Source: Rhynchosporium graminicola
Lineage: Eukaryota > Ascomycota > Leotiomycetes > Helotiales > Ploettnerulaceae
Assembly (NCBI GenBank): GCA_900074885.1
Contig: FJUW01000023.1
Location: 652,909 to 716,908, forward strand
Direction: 5' to 3'
Length of the DNA: 64,000 bases
Below the pieces are notes generated by a model. It had not been told where the DNA came from and searched no databases. It was given only the letters and a program-made list of their open reading frames with translations. Shown here piece by piece: positions 1-11,610 of this stretch (positions are counted from its first letter, which is position 1; every line of letters begins with the position of its first letter). Made by a program: the position numbers and the translations under genes.

Positions 1-1
1 A

Positions 2-3000
2 CCTGCAGTTAGCAATGAACCAGTAAATGAGAATGATCACCCACTCAGTAATCACAAGCACTCGACCGCTTCTAGCAAGAATGCTTCGAATTCGAATTCG
101 AGTGAGCAAGCTCACCAGCGACGGGCTTCCCTTCAATCACGACCAACGTCTGCGCCCAATGGCGCTGCTGAGTCCTTACAAGAAGAATCGGGGACGGAGA
201 TAGTCAGACGGAGACCGAAACCCTTGTTGCAGAGATCAAAGAGTGATTACGGGCCTCGAGGTGAAGACCAAGAGTCTGCGGAGGAGGATGTTCAGGATTG
301 GGGTGCGAGACATGGTTTCGAAGATCACTACGCATCTGAAGAATATGTTTCCCAGTTGGCTAATGTGGGTTGTCCTTTCCATCTACATTCACAGCTTGGT
401 CCCGCTAGCTCTATCGTACTTATTTCGACCTCCTTTCACCTCTGCCTATACTATTTCTGCTTGGGAAGGTTGTACTTGCATCACTATGGCAAAATGTCTA
501 GGATCTCAAGATTCCATGAATTCCACAGAATTCTGGGAATCCCTAGAACTCAACACCTGGGAAGAAGATTTTGTGGTATTTCTAGAAGCGCCGTTTTTTC
601 AGAGAGTCCTAGATGGGAGCCTGAACGGATGCAGCCAACGCCTCAGAGCACAAATCGAGACAACTTCCTCGTGGAAACACTTGCTTCCTGAAGGCACCCA
701 TCGACGCTGGAGACTTCATAAGATCTTATCGAGCAGGGATCCACCAGAATTCAGTGCTGACAATGATTTACAGAACTGGTACATGTATTTTACGGACAAA
801 CGCCATGAAACGACCGGTAATCCAAAGCCCAAATCAGCAAGCTACGAGCTCCAAGATTGGCGAATGAAGGATCGTCTTAAGACCGTCTCTGCTGCATTAG
901 CGATATGCCTCAACATAGGGGTCGAGCCACCCGATCAGCTGAAGACAATACCTGGTGCAAAATTGGAAGCATGGCAAGACCCTACCACTCCTCCAGTTGC
1001 GAAGGCACTCGAGATCATAGGAAAGGCACTGCAGTCGCAATACGAGACACTAGCCATACGCACAAGATACAAGCAATATTTGGATCCTTCTGTGGACGAG
1101 ACGAAGAAGTTCTGTCAGTCCTTGCGGAGAAATGCAAAGGAGGAGAGGGTTTTGTTTCATTACAATGGTCATGGTGTCCCAAAGCCGACTGCTTCTGGTG
1201 AGATCTGGGTCTTCAACAAGAATTACACGCAATACATTCCCGTCTCCCTTTACGACCTTCAAGCATGGCTGCAAGCTCCTACATTTTACGTTTGGGACTG
1301 TTCGGATGCTGGCAACATACTCAGCAATTTCCACCGCTTCGCCGATAAGCACAAGACGGAGGAAGCCGATGCCCTTAAAGCAGATCCTAACTACATTACG
1401 CAAGCCTTCGAGCCATATATCCACCTGGCCGCTTGTGGTGTCAAGGAAAACCTTCCCACTAACCCGTTACTACCAGCTGACGTCTTCTCGTGCTGTCTTA
1501 CCACTCCCATCGAGATGGCTCTGTGGTTCTTCGTTCTCCAGAATCCTTTACCGTCTCAAATTACACCCGAGAGAGCCAAGAAGCTTCCAGGAAGGTTGCA
1601 AGAACGACGAACTCCCCTTGGAGAGCTCAATTGGATATTTACTGCCATTACTGACACAATTGCATGGACTACCCTGCCCCGGCCACTGTTCCGAAAATTC
1701 TTCAGACAAGATCTTATGGTCGCGGCTCTATTCAGAAACTTCCTCTTGGCCCAGCGAATCATGGCTACATACAACTGCCATCCCCAATCATACCCCGAAC
1801 TTCCAGACACTCACCAACATCCTTTGTGGGAGAGTTGGGATCTGGCTGTTGAAATGGCTCTTTCGCAACTCCCTATGCTTGAGGAGAAGGAAGAGGGAAT
1901 AAGACCTGACTATGAATTTCAGAACTCGACATTCTTCACTGAACAGCTCACCGCATTTGAAGTCTATCTCACACAAGGTGCTGTGACACACAAAGCTCCG
2001 GATCAGCTTCCAGTTGTTCTTCAAGTTTTGCTCAGTCAACAACACCGAGTACGAGCTCTGATCTTGTTAGGCAAGTTCTTAGATATGGGACCGTGGGCTG
2101 TCAACTTGGCTCTAAGTATTGGAATCTTCCCATATGTGCTCAAGCTGCTGCAGTCCGCTGCAAATGAGCTGAAGCCAGTGATGGTATTCATATGGACTCG
2201 TGTTTTGGCTGTGGACATTACCTGCCAGACTGATCTCTTGAAGTAAGTGCCAAAGCTGTCCACATGTTGATATTTGGGTTGTCAAGCATCTGACATGTGA
2301 ACTTGTACTCACATACTACATAGGGACAGTGGTTATATGTATTTTGCTGCAATTCTTAAGCCGAACGAAGGCCTTCCTGTTGTTGACAGTCTTGAGCACA
2401 AAGCTATGTGTGCCTTCATCCTTGCAAGACTCTGCGATGGTTACAAGCAAGGTCAGACTGTCTGTAACCAATCTGAAATCTTGAGCTATTGCTTGGTACA
2501 CCTACAAAATGCCGGCAATCCACTCCTACGCCAATGGGCATGTCTTTGCATCAGTCAATTGTGGAAGGATCTCCCAGATGCGAAGTGGAGAGGTATTCGC
2601 GAAAATGCTCCTTCAAAATTGGCCTTCCTGGTTCGGGATGTTTGCTGCGAAGTCCGTGCTGCAATGCTGTACGCCATGATCACCTTCTTAGGTATTGAAG
2701 ATCTCACAGATGAAGTCGCTCGTATCGAAGAGAACATCTCCTGGACCGTCATGGAACTTACCAACGATGGAAACGCTATGGTTCGCAAAGAGCTCTTAGT
2801 ATACTTCTCAAGATTCGTTCATCGCTATGAAAACAAGTTTCTTGTTGCCGCCTACGAACATATGATTGAGGAGCGAGAATATCGACAATATCCTCCATCG
2901 AATGACGGCAATGACCATAAAATGGGGCTTCATTACGCGAGACGTGCCAACCGAGATGGCAATGGGTCTATCAATGCCATTCATCATGGCGTAGCTCATA

Positions 3001-4835
3001 ACTCGATATTTGCTGCGGTCTGGAAGCATGTTGTCATCATGGCTGTTGACCCTCACCCCGAAGTTGCTCGCAATGCGAACATCATCATAGACTACATATC
3101 TGTTGCCTTGCTACAATCTCCAATCGGCGCTCAAGTACAAGCTCTGGCCGATGATATCTCAAAACTTGGTGCCCGAGCGGCTGCATCAGCATCTCGGCAA
3201 TCCAAGTACACTCCAGTCGATACACGTCCAAACACACCTTCAGGGCAGGACTATGGAAATGTTGCGCCACCTACGCCAGGATTATTGAAGCGCACTGCCA
3301 GCTACCTGTTCACTTTGCCATTCGGCGGCTCCAGTGCTGATACCTCGCCTGCCAATTCCATTAGCAGTCGACACCCTCCAAAGTCTCCCAGCATCGCGCA
3401 AAGCAGAGGACAGATTCACCCTAGATCTAGGCTGCCATCAGAATTTCATCCTCCACCTGAGCAGAACGACCCCACACCAGCTCCCGGGGTTTATCATGCA
3501 GCAAAGGAGCCAATGTCTGGTAATTACAAGCCTCGAAAGCTGTCGGTACCTCCGACGATTCCTCTAGAGAGCACATTCTTTGAGTGGTCAATTGAGTACT
3601 TCCGTGAACCTCAAATGAAGCCAAATGAGGCAGAAGAGCCCGGCAGTACCGACTACAACGAGAGATTGTGGCGCAGATCACGAAACGAAGCCATTTTACG
3701 TGAGACTCAACCTCAGAAAGAAATTGCTGGAAGTGGCAAGTGGACTACACCGGCAGGCTTCTTCAACAACCAAAGCCAACCATCGAAAATGACGTTCCAC
3801 CAATTTGAAGATCATCTCGCGGTATCTGACGATCGAGACATTATCAGTGTCTGGGATTGGAAGAAGTCTGGCAGACTAAACAGATTTTCAAACGGTAATC
3901 CCGAGGGCTCTACCATCAGCGATCTCCAATTCATCAACGAAGACGATCAAGCTTTCTTACTCACTGGATCTTCCGATGGTGTCATCAGAATATACCGAAA
4001 TTACGATTCCGAGAAGAAGATCGAAGTCGCATCAGCATGGCGAGCTCTCACCCATCTCGTGCCTAGTAACGTGAACTCAGGGATGGTATTCGACTGGCAA
4101 CAAGTATCCGGCAAGCTCCTAGTAGCAGGTGACGTCAAAGTCATCCGAGTCTGGGCTGCAGCTCCAGAACTCTGTGTCGTTGACATCAATGCGCGCTCTG
4201 GCTCCTGCGTCACATCTCTCACCTCCGATCAGATGACTGGCAACACATTCGTAGCTGGGTTTGGCGACGGAGCTATCCGAGTATTTGATGCTCGTGCTAG
4301 ACCTCAAGAAGCCATGGTCAAGAAGTGGAAGGATGAGAATGGCGGAGTTTGGATCAAGAGCGTACATATGCAGCGAGGTGGCCAGAGAGAACTTGTATCG
4401 GCAAGCATTAATGGGCTGGTTAAGCTGTGGGATATTCGCATGGATAAATGTATCCGCACGATTAAGACTACGAAAGATGGTCTACGAACGGCTAGCACTC
4501 ATGAACATCTGCCTGTATTTGCTGTGTAAGTTTCCCCTCCTTTGTTAACCCTCCCTCGCCTGCCCGCCCAGCTGCCAAAGAGTGTGCAAAACAAGCTGAC
4601 AATTAACAGTGGAACTGCTGCCCACGCTGTCAAGGTCTACAATTTCGAAGGCAAAGAGCTGTCGCGTGTAGAGCCTTACTCCAGCTTCTTACGCGGCGTC
4701 ACACCTATCTCAGCTACGGCTTTCCATCCTCATCGTATGATGCTTGCGTGCGCCGCCAAGAACGATGCACACATCAATCTCTTTACCTGCGTTGAGCCGA
4801 AGAAGAAGAAGGATGTCGTCGTTGAGGAGCATTGA
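2..4835 (+). CDS. kog1: Raptor/Kog1/Mip1, TORC1 scaffold subunit (5' partial)
   Basis: Substrate-recruiting scaffold of the TOR complex 1 kinase. The frame is already open at base 2, so the start codon lies upstream. Proposed exons are 2..364, 774..2242, 2324..4525 and 4610..4835, giving 1419 visible residues and a TGA stop. The N-terminal raptor domain is unmistakable ([19 protein letters not shown], then the WDCSDAG stretch: the caspase-like His/Cys fold). HEAT-like helices follow, then a low-complexity linker around 3200-3550, and a C-terminal WD40 propeller (SVWDW, IRVWAA, VKLWDIR). Introns 2 and 3 are short, with branch sites near their 3' ends. Intron 1 is 409 bp, an outlier for this window, with TGCTGAC just before its CAG. 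Identity is very secure; the exact first junction is inferred from family conservation ([10 protein letters not shown] joined to [12 protein letters not shown]). Confidence 0.95.
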
Positions 4836-5801
4836 AGCCAATAGCGAAGTCTGTTACGCTAGAGCATAAGATTTACTGAATCTACTCTTTAGCGGACGTG
4901 CATTAATGGTATCGCATGGATGGGGTGAGGTGAGCGACTTCACTTGTACTCGCACATTGAGTTTCACACTTTCGAGGCCTCTGATGCATGAGTTTTACAT
5001 CAAGTGGGATTCTTTATGTGATCTTCGAGTTTTTATGGAAGTTTTTCATTTCTTGCATGGCGAGGTTTGGTTTCTTAGCTGGTTGGCGTTTGGCTGGTTA
5101 TCCTGAAGTTTTCTGCGCCATGTTTAAAGCATCTGAGCAGCGGAGAAATATGCTAAAATGGAGTCGGCTCTATGTGATCCGATCTGGTGCATTAAGGCGC
5201 TGGGATCAGATCCATGCTTGAAAGCAAAGATCGTGTATTGCAAGGCTGGGCAAATGGCGCGTGGGTTGAGTTTCGGGAGTTTGTATAATATGTAGGAGGG
5301 TAATTATAATGGAGTTCATGATGAGATCTTCTTCCATGTGCACCGATGTGATATGATTCCCTTGCTTCGTGATATGAGCGAAGGTCCCTCACTCGCTGGT
5401 GCAAGAAAGGGCTGGTGTCCCAGAGGACAAGTCCAACCCTTATCGCGTAAAACAAGAAAGATCGTTCGACAATATTGCCACGGCTGTGAGACTCTGTTTG
5501 CCAGTTATCAGATACACATTTAAATCCCTTTCTCATCCCTGACATACCTTGCTGCTATAGCATGGCAAGAACGTCAACAGCCTCAGCCTTGTCGGAGGGG
5601 TAAATCGAGGCTGAAGCTCGCTAAATAAAAACTAGGGTTATTAGCGTGATTTGTGGCCGGTTGACTCTGAAGTGAATCCACCCCACCTCACCTCATGTTT
5701 ATCAAGAGATAGCTTCATACCCTCTGTCCTCAACCCAACCTATAGTCTGCCAGAGTAGCAGATCGGTTCTGTATTCAATTGACCTCTACCAACCCGCCAA
5801 T
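4836..5801. other. Intergenic, kog1 3' flank and dps1 5' flank
   Basis: No open frame here reads like protein. The last 100 bases before 5802 are pyrimidine-rich, as in many filamentous-fungal leaders, and probably belong to the aspartyl-tRNA synthetase transcript. Confidence 0.5.
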
Positions 5802-7677
5802 ATGGCCGACCAAGCAAAAGACACCACCGCCGTGCCCACCGACCCCTCCCTCAACCCCGCGGGAGCAGGCAGCTCAGCCCAACAACCTGCCACTGAAGGA
5901 GGAGAAGGGGGAGCCGAAGTCTCTAAGAAGGGGGCGAAAAAAGCCGAAGCCAAAGCCAAAAAGGAAGCCGAAAAAGCGCGCAAAGCAGCAGAGCGCGAAG
6001 CCCTCGCCGCATCCAGCTCCGCAGCCTCCTCGGTCGACCTCGCCAAAGACAACTATGGCCAAATCTCCCACACAACCAAGATCCCCGCCTCGCTCATCCA
6101 CCTGCGCGACCTGAAGGAAGAGCATGTAGGCCAGAAAGTGAAAGTCAGGGCCTGGATCCAGAATGCTCGCATGCAGGGCGCGAAAATGGCCTTTGTGGAG
6201 TTGAGGGAGGAGGGGAGCTGGACGGTGCAGGGTGTGGTGAGTGTCAGTCCCGAGGGGGAGCCAGTTAGTAAGCAGATGGTTAAGTGGATTGGGGGGTTGA
6301 AGTTGGAGAGTTTTGTTGCGGTTGAGGCAACTGTTCAGAGGCCGCTGGAACCGGTCAAGAGTTGTAGAGTTAGTGGATTCGAGTTGCATTTTCAGAAGGT
6401 TTATTTGGTGGCTAAGGCGCCGGAGATGTTGGGTTTGGGACTGGGGCCGGCGAGTAGAGCTGTGGGAAGACTGGATGAGGAGGAGGTTGTGGAGGAAAAG
6501 GTTGAGGGTATGTTTTCTTCTTGCTAGAATGATGGAATGGTTCGATGTGATGTGATCGCCTGCTAACAGAATTATGTGTAGGTCTTACAATCAACGAGGG
6601 CACACCTCTAGCCAGTTTGGCAACCCATCTTAACAACCCAGCTATGCATAAACGCGCGCCTGTCAGCCAAGCTATCGCCGATATCCGTATCGCTGTCGAG
6701 GATCTCTTCTGCGAATACCTGAAGCAGAACCGATTCAAGAAATTCCACCCTCCATCACTCATTGGTGCCGCATCAGAGGGAGGAGCCAACGTTTTCAGGA
6801 TGCCTTACTTTGAGAAGGAAGCTTATCTAGCCCAATCTCCTCAATTCTACAAGCAATTTGAGATCGCAGGTGGTAGGAAGCGTGTTTACTGTGTTGGACC
6901 GGTTTTCAGAGCTGAGAACTCAAATACGCCTAGACATATGACTGAGGTGAGCATTGATCATACTTCCATGGTTCACGAATCGAGTACTGACAGCAGTAGT
7001 TCATCGGTCTCGATCTAGAAATGGAAATCGAAGAGCACTACCACGAAGTCCTTCATATGCTTGAAAATGTCTTCCTCTACATCTTCAGAGGGCTCACGAC
7101 CGACTACCGGGAAGAGATCGAACTCGTTAGAAGCGTTTACCCTTCTGAGGAATTCCTCCTCCCTGAACCCGGCAAAGAGGTCCGCCTCACATTCGCCGAA
7201 GGCCAAGCTCTCCTGCGTTCCGAAGGGCCCCCCGAATTTGCTAACGTCTCCGACACTGAAGACATGTCAACTCCCCAAGAAAAAGCCCTCGGTGCTCTCG
7301 TCCGCAAAAAGTTCAACACCGACTTCTACGTCCTTGATAAATTTCCCATAGACGCGCGTCCATTCTATGCTATGCCCGACCCGGAGAACCCTGCTGTCAC
7401 GAACGCGTATGATTTCATGATGCGCGGGCAGGAGATCCTGTCTGGAGGCCAGAGATTGCATTTGCCGGAGGAGCTGGAGAAGACTATTAGAGCGAAGGGA
7501 TTGGATCCTAATCAACCCGGTATCAAGGAGTATGTGGATGTTTTTAAGAGTGTGGGTGTTCCGCCGCATGGAGGTGGAGGCATTGGTCTTGATAGAGTGG
7601 TGGCGTGGTATTTGAATCTGCCGAGTGTGCATTTGGTGTGTGATTACCCGAGGACGCCGAAGAGGTTGAGTCCTTAG
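5802..7677 (+). CDS. dps1: Aspartyl-tRNA synthetase, cytoplasmic type
   Basis: Class IIb enzyme that charges tRNA-Asp. Exons 5802..6507, 6582..6946 and 7000..7677 give 582 residues; introns are 74 bp (branch TGCTAAC) and 53 bp. Residues about 35-75 form a Lys/Ala/Glu-rich extension (KKGAKKAEAKAKKEAEKARK) like the tRNA-binding tail of fungal and animal cytoplasmic AspRS. An OB-fold anticodon domain follows (KVRAWIQNARMQGAKMAFVELR). The catalytic core has the flipping-loop region (PPSLIGAASEGGANVF), motif 2 (GPVFRAENSNTPRHMTEF) and motif 3 (GGGIGLDRVVAWYLNLP), ending PRTPKRLSP. Motif 3 is divergent: GLER is GLDR and the segment before PKRL is altered. Fungi can carry AspRS paralogues, some fused to a lipid-aspartylating DUF2156 domain; no such domain is fused here. 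It could therefore be the housekeeping enzyme or a paralogue. Confidence 0.92.
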
Positions 7678-9404
7678 GTAGAATTTGGGGGCAGAAGCTT
7701 GAGATGGGATGGGACGTGATATGATGATGTGTGGGATGTGATGTATGTAGACAGGGGCATAAGGGATATGAGGAGTGTCTTTCGGGCTTGCCTTGATGTG
7801 CTGCCTATCTAAAACTACGAACCAAATCCAAGATCTCACTATTGAGATGAAATCAAAGAAATCAACTTGTGCAACAACCTGACATGCAAAATTTACCAGT
7901 GCTCTCCAGTCCTCCCATCATCTGAGGCAGAACCCGAATCAAGTTATCCTCCTCAATGATCGAAACATATTCATTGGCATTTCCATCTTTTCCCCCAATT
8001 CAGGAAACCCACGTAGCAAAGGATGGCGCACTTCATTAATGCCAGAGCCTCGACGAACGCAAATTTGATACGAAATGGACGGGAAGAGCGTTGTAACCAA
8101 ATGAATAAACAGAGTCAATACTTTAGATTCTAACAGAGCGACTCCTCTCACCGCCAACGCGTATAATCAAAAAGAAGAGGGGTGTGCAGGTCTATAGACT
8201 GTTTGCCTTTGCTTGCAGGTGCTGCACCTTTCGTGTACAATCCAAGCGAACCAATCAAGTTTGTTGGCATTCCCGAAATCCAAGAACTCCTCATCTGTAC
8301 TTGATGTGTCTATTTGTAGCCGCTCGGGTGATGTTAAAGAGCAATGGGACTGCATGTGCGACTGGTGTCAAAGCTATGTTTTCCTTCCCCAATCGAAATT
8401 TCGAAAACAAACCTAGAGGTTTGGGCCACTCCGCCTCCGAAGGAGTTGAAACTTGACCACTCCTATCCACTGTGATTACCTATCCTCATCGATATCGAGT
8501 GAAGTCAACGAGAATAGGATAGATGGATGGTACTGTACACCCACAGCAAGAGAGCGAATTGTCCTCCGTACCACTGGAAGCTGGGCGGACGATACATGCT
8601 CATTTCGACTTCGGTTATTGGCACGTATTTTCTTTACAGGGCAAGATTCGGATGTCGAGATCCCTGCGAGCAAACTTGAGAGATGTTTCTTCGACAGTGG
8701 AGATCGCCGAGTCGGTCATGAACGGCAGACTATTCAAAACAGAGGAAGGCTCGGAATCGACATGGGGACGTTGTCTGAGTTCAACGTGGGGGTCACTGGG
8801 AATGCGAGGAGCTTGCACTGGCAGAAACAATTACGCTGACACAAGGACGCATCTGGAAACTTGCGTTTGTCTGTAAAACAAGGTGAGATGATCATTCATA
8901 TGTCATTTACAGTCTGTAGCTGATTTCATCTCCAATTACAGGCGTATGGACCTCTGGAACCTTGTGGCGGAAGAATCAATGATCGACATCACGGCTATTG
9001 ACACACTGGGTGCCCTAACAAAGGGCCAGGGAGGATGTTGGCAATATTAGCTGTAGTACCTGCTAAACATCAAAGTATGATATTGATGAATTCCCGATTC
9101 CTACATGTGGGAAGGTCAGGGAATCCTGCTTTGCTTCACTGGACACCGGACGGATCGGTCTCGACACTGGAGGGTGGTGTTGAGAAGTCAGCCAGACAAT
9201 CGGTTAGTGTTATGCGATTCTCACAGCAAGAAATGCGAAGGGGATGGTCAACGAGATTTCTTTGGAATCTTCCTGTGAAAGCAACGATTTTCCATTACAT
9301 AACTCCATCGAGAGATGAGAAACAAGTATATTTCGTCCAGTATGTACCGGTCAGATGGCCTTGCTCCCAATATCTCAATGTTCCTTGACCCCCTTTACGA
9401 CCTC
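7678..9404. other. Intergenic with short unassigned ORFs
   Basis: Several 60-130 codon plus-strand ORFs lie at 8453..8839, 8523..8876 and 9035..9388. Neighbouring frames overlap without a splice logic I could establish, and none shows a motif I recognise. A decayed gene is possible, but I cannot support a gene call. Confidence 0.4.
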
Positions 9405-10472
9405 CTAGGGCTTTGGCTCATCTTTCGCAAATTCCCATTCCTGGGGAGGCACCTGTTCCGGAAACTCGTAGTTCATTCGATCCATTAGTGCCGTGTCCGG
9501 GTTCGAAGAGTAGTATTCCCACTTCGCTCTCGCTCTCTGTTTTCCGGATCCGAAGAAAGACGGATGATCGTAGAATCTGACACCTTGGACCTCCGTGCCT
9601 GGAATCCAAATATGGCAGTTCGCAATGGTAGGATGAGGGTACCAGGGACCACACCTTTGAGCTCCCTCACTGCCCAACTGCTTCAGTACCCCCAGAATGA
9701 GGATGGCTCCGCGACCTTCCGCCAAGTGCTGATCAAGCATCGCGTGTGCCCCAGCTGAGCAGACAAATCCACCCCAGCCGTCTTGGTCCACTCGTTTCCA
9801 TGCGTATTGGTCTGGACAGGGTGCTATCTCATCGATCTTCTCTACGGCCCACACAAGTTGCTTGGCTTGCTCCTTTGGTGGCAGGGTTGCGTATGAAGTT
9901 TGGCGCCTGGACATGGCCTTGTCTACCTTGGTGGTCATGTAGTTCTTGAGCTCTGAAGGATCGAACGTTATGGATGGCATAGCTGACTTCATTCGTGTAG
10001 ACTGGGGAGCGTCTCTGGCGCGGGCGCTTGGCATGAGAGTCTTTACTCGAGGACTCTTGGGGTCGTCCTTGATCGGAAAACTTGGCATTGTCGACTTCTC
10101 TCGTGAAGGCTTGGGTTTATCTTTGAAGAAGGAACTTTGCAGAACCGACTTTCCTGCTGGAGCTTTGGAAGGATCTTTGAAGTAGGCACTTTGCAAAATT
10201 GACTTATCCTTCGAACCTGAAGACTCGTAAGAAAAGCTTTCCGCGGCATCATGATAGACCACAGAATCTAACACCCGGGTGTTTGAGACTCGTGTCTTCG
10301 AGACTAGAGACCAGGACTCCTTACCTGATGAAGATGTCTTTGCGTTTCGAGGGGCAGTCCCAAGAGGCACAAGTGCTGTCATTGAGTCGAAATTGTCGTA
10401 GTCCTCGTCATATTCGTCGATTTCTGGAATAGTGCTGATAGCCAGCTTGGAATTTCCGGGATTGGCTGGCAT
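9405..10472 (-). CDS. Orphan protein with 18-residue tandem repeats
   Basis: Single-exon 355-residue protein of unknown function. Residues 1-85 are acidic and Ser/Thr-rich. Residues about 89-178 hold five consecutive 18-residue units with the pattern K-[ST]-x-[LM]-[QP]-S followed by a D/P/K/R-rich tail (KSILQSAYFKD, KSVLQSSFFKD, KSTMPSFPIKD, KTLMPSARARD, KSAMPSITFDP). The C-terminal 165 residues look folded (EQAKQLVWAVEKIDE, DGWGGFVCSAGAHAM, GPWYPHPTIANCHIWIPG) with many Trp and conserved-looking Gly, but I do not recognise the family. No signal peptide or membrane segment is seen. The first ATG sits about 155 bp downstream of a TATATAAG-like box on the same strand. It appears intact. Confidence 0.75.
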   Translation of the reverse strand: MPANPGNSKLAISTIPEIDEYDEDYDNFDSMTALVPLGTAPRNAKTSSSGKESWSLVSKTRVSNTRVLDSVVYHDAAESFSYESSGSKDKSILQSAYFKDPSKAPAGKSVLQSSFFKDKPKPSREKSTMPSFPIKDDPKSPRVKTLMPSARARDAPQSTRMKSAMPSITFDPSELKNYMTTKVDKAMSRRQTSYATLPPKEQAKQLVWAVEKIDEIAPCPDQYAWKRVDQDGWGGFVCSAGAHAMLDQHLAEGRGAILILGVLKQLGSEGAQRCGPWYPHPTIANCHIWIPGTEVQGVRFYDHPSFFGSGKQRARAKWEYYSSNPDTALMDRMNYEFPEQVPPQEWEFAKDEPKP

Positions 10473-10623
10473 GGTGAAGACTGAGTTGAAAGATTTTCGG
10501 GATACTTTCGGTGGAGATGTATGGGGTTGGTTGCAGGTTTGTGGATATGGAAGATGGAAGATGGGAGACGGGATGTGGTTGTTTGGTTAGCGAGAATGAA
10601 GAAAAACAACGAGAATCTGGAGT

Positions 10624-10633
10624 ACTTATATAG
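10624..10633 (-). promoter_or_regulatory. TATA-like box for the repeat-containing orphan gene
   Basis: On the minus strand the bases read CTATATAAGT, about 155 bp before the ATG at 10472. Placement and sequence fit a fungal TATA element; no other promoter evidence is available. Confidence 0.35.
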
Positions 10634-10639
10634 TGTGTT

Positions 10640-11610
10640 GAGTTTCAGTCAAATTACCCATAGAGGCATTCACACAATTACAGTCTATATTGAGGTCAAC
10701 CACTCTGCTAGGATCTGGACGATTCAAGATACGGGCTGCAGCATACTCACAATCACAAGCTCCCTTCACCCTTTTGCGTAGACTGCTGGTGGGTGCCAAT
10801 GATTCACTTTCAATCCTGAAGCTCTGTCCCGTCTTTATCGACCAATCACTGACGACGTCATTAAACATAGGAAATATTGACGCTGCTATTTCGGTAGCTT
10901 CAATCTGTACTCAGGTAGCGATAACAAATCATTAGGCGAATATTTACACACCAGAAGCTTCCTATTGCTGTAGGAGCAGGTAGACCTTATACCACATCAA
11001 AATACTCTTCTCCACTTCCGTTTGTGAAAAGCAACTTCGCCTGTAAAGTGACATTTAATTGTCCACCAGAGAGATATATAGGACTTCAATATTTCTGCTG
11101 TCGATATACTTGCAAAGTAGGCGATTTTGGTGTCCACGTTTTTTCACTCGACAGGAGTTATGATCGCTTTCATAGTAGCAGGTGGACGAATTTCAAATAA
11201 GGCAAGAATTCCGTCGCGTAAGCCGAAAGCGTGATTCAGCTCGGGATGCTTTATTGCGTACTCATACTTCGAGAGGCGACTTCACGTCCAAGTGTCGCTT
11301 CGGATGCCTTCATATCGACCTGGGGTGTGCTATTTCTCACGACCAAATGAAGCCGATCTCAAGATATAAACCGTTACTAAAAATTCCACAATTCACCAGA
11401 CACGTCGCATATATGCATTCTCATTCTCATATTACTCAGTCTGTATGATATCCAGCATTAGCGACTGCCACAACGCATGGATCTAAAAAATCTGCTTTCC
11501 AGGCCGGCCGCGAGGTATTGATCTATCTTATGAAGTGATCGACTAGGACGACTCTTCCCTCACCAATATCTCATTCTATCAAAAACATTTTTGTCTTCAG
11601 CTGCGACGCA
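10640..11610. other. Intergenic, no gene seen
   Basis: Only short ORFs without protein character. This stretch is the shared 5' side of the orphan gene and the 3' side of the transporter. Confidence 0.45.

Noticed and set aside
5779..6114. Pro/Lys-rich ORF at the start of the aspartyl-tRNA synthetase
   Set aside because: Frame-shifted shadow of the real N-terminal extension; composition follows from the GCN/AAG codons of the true frame.
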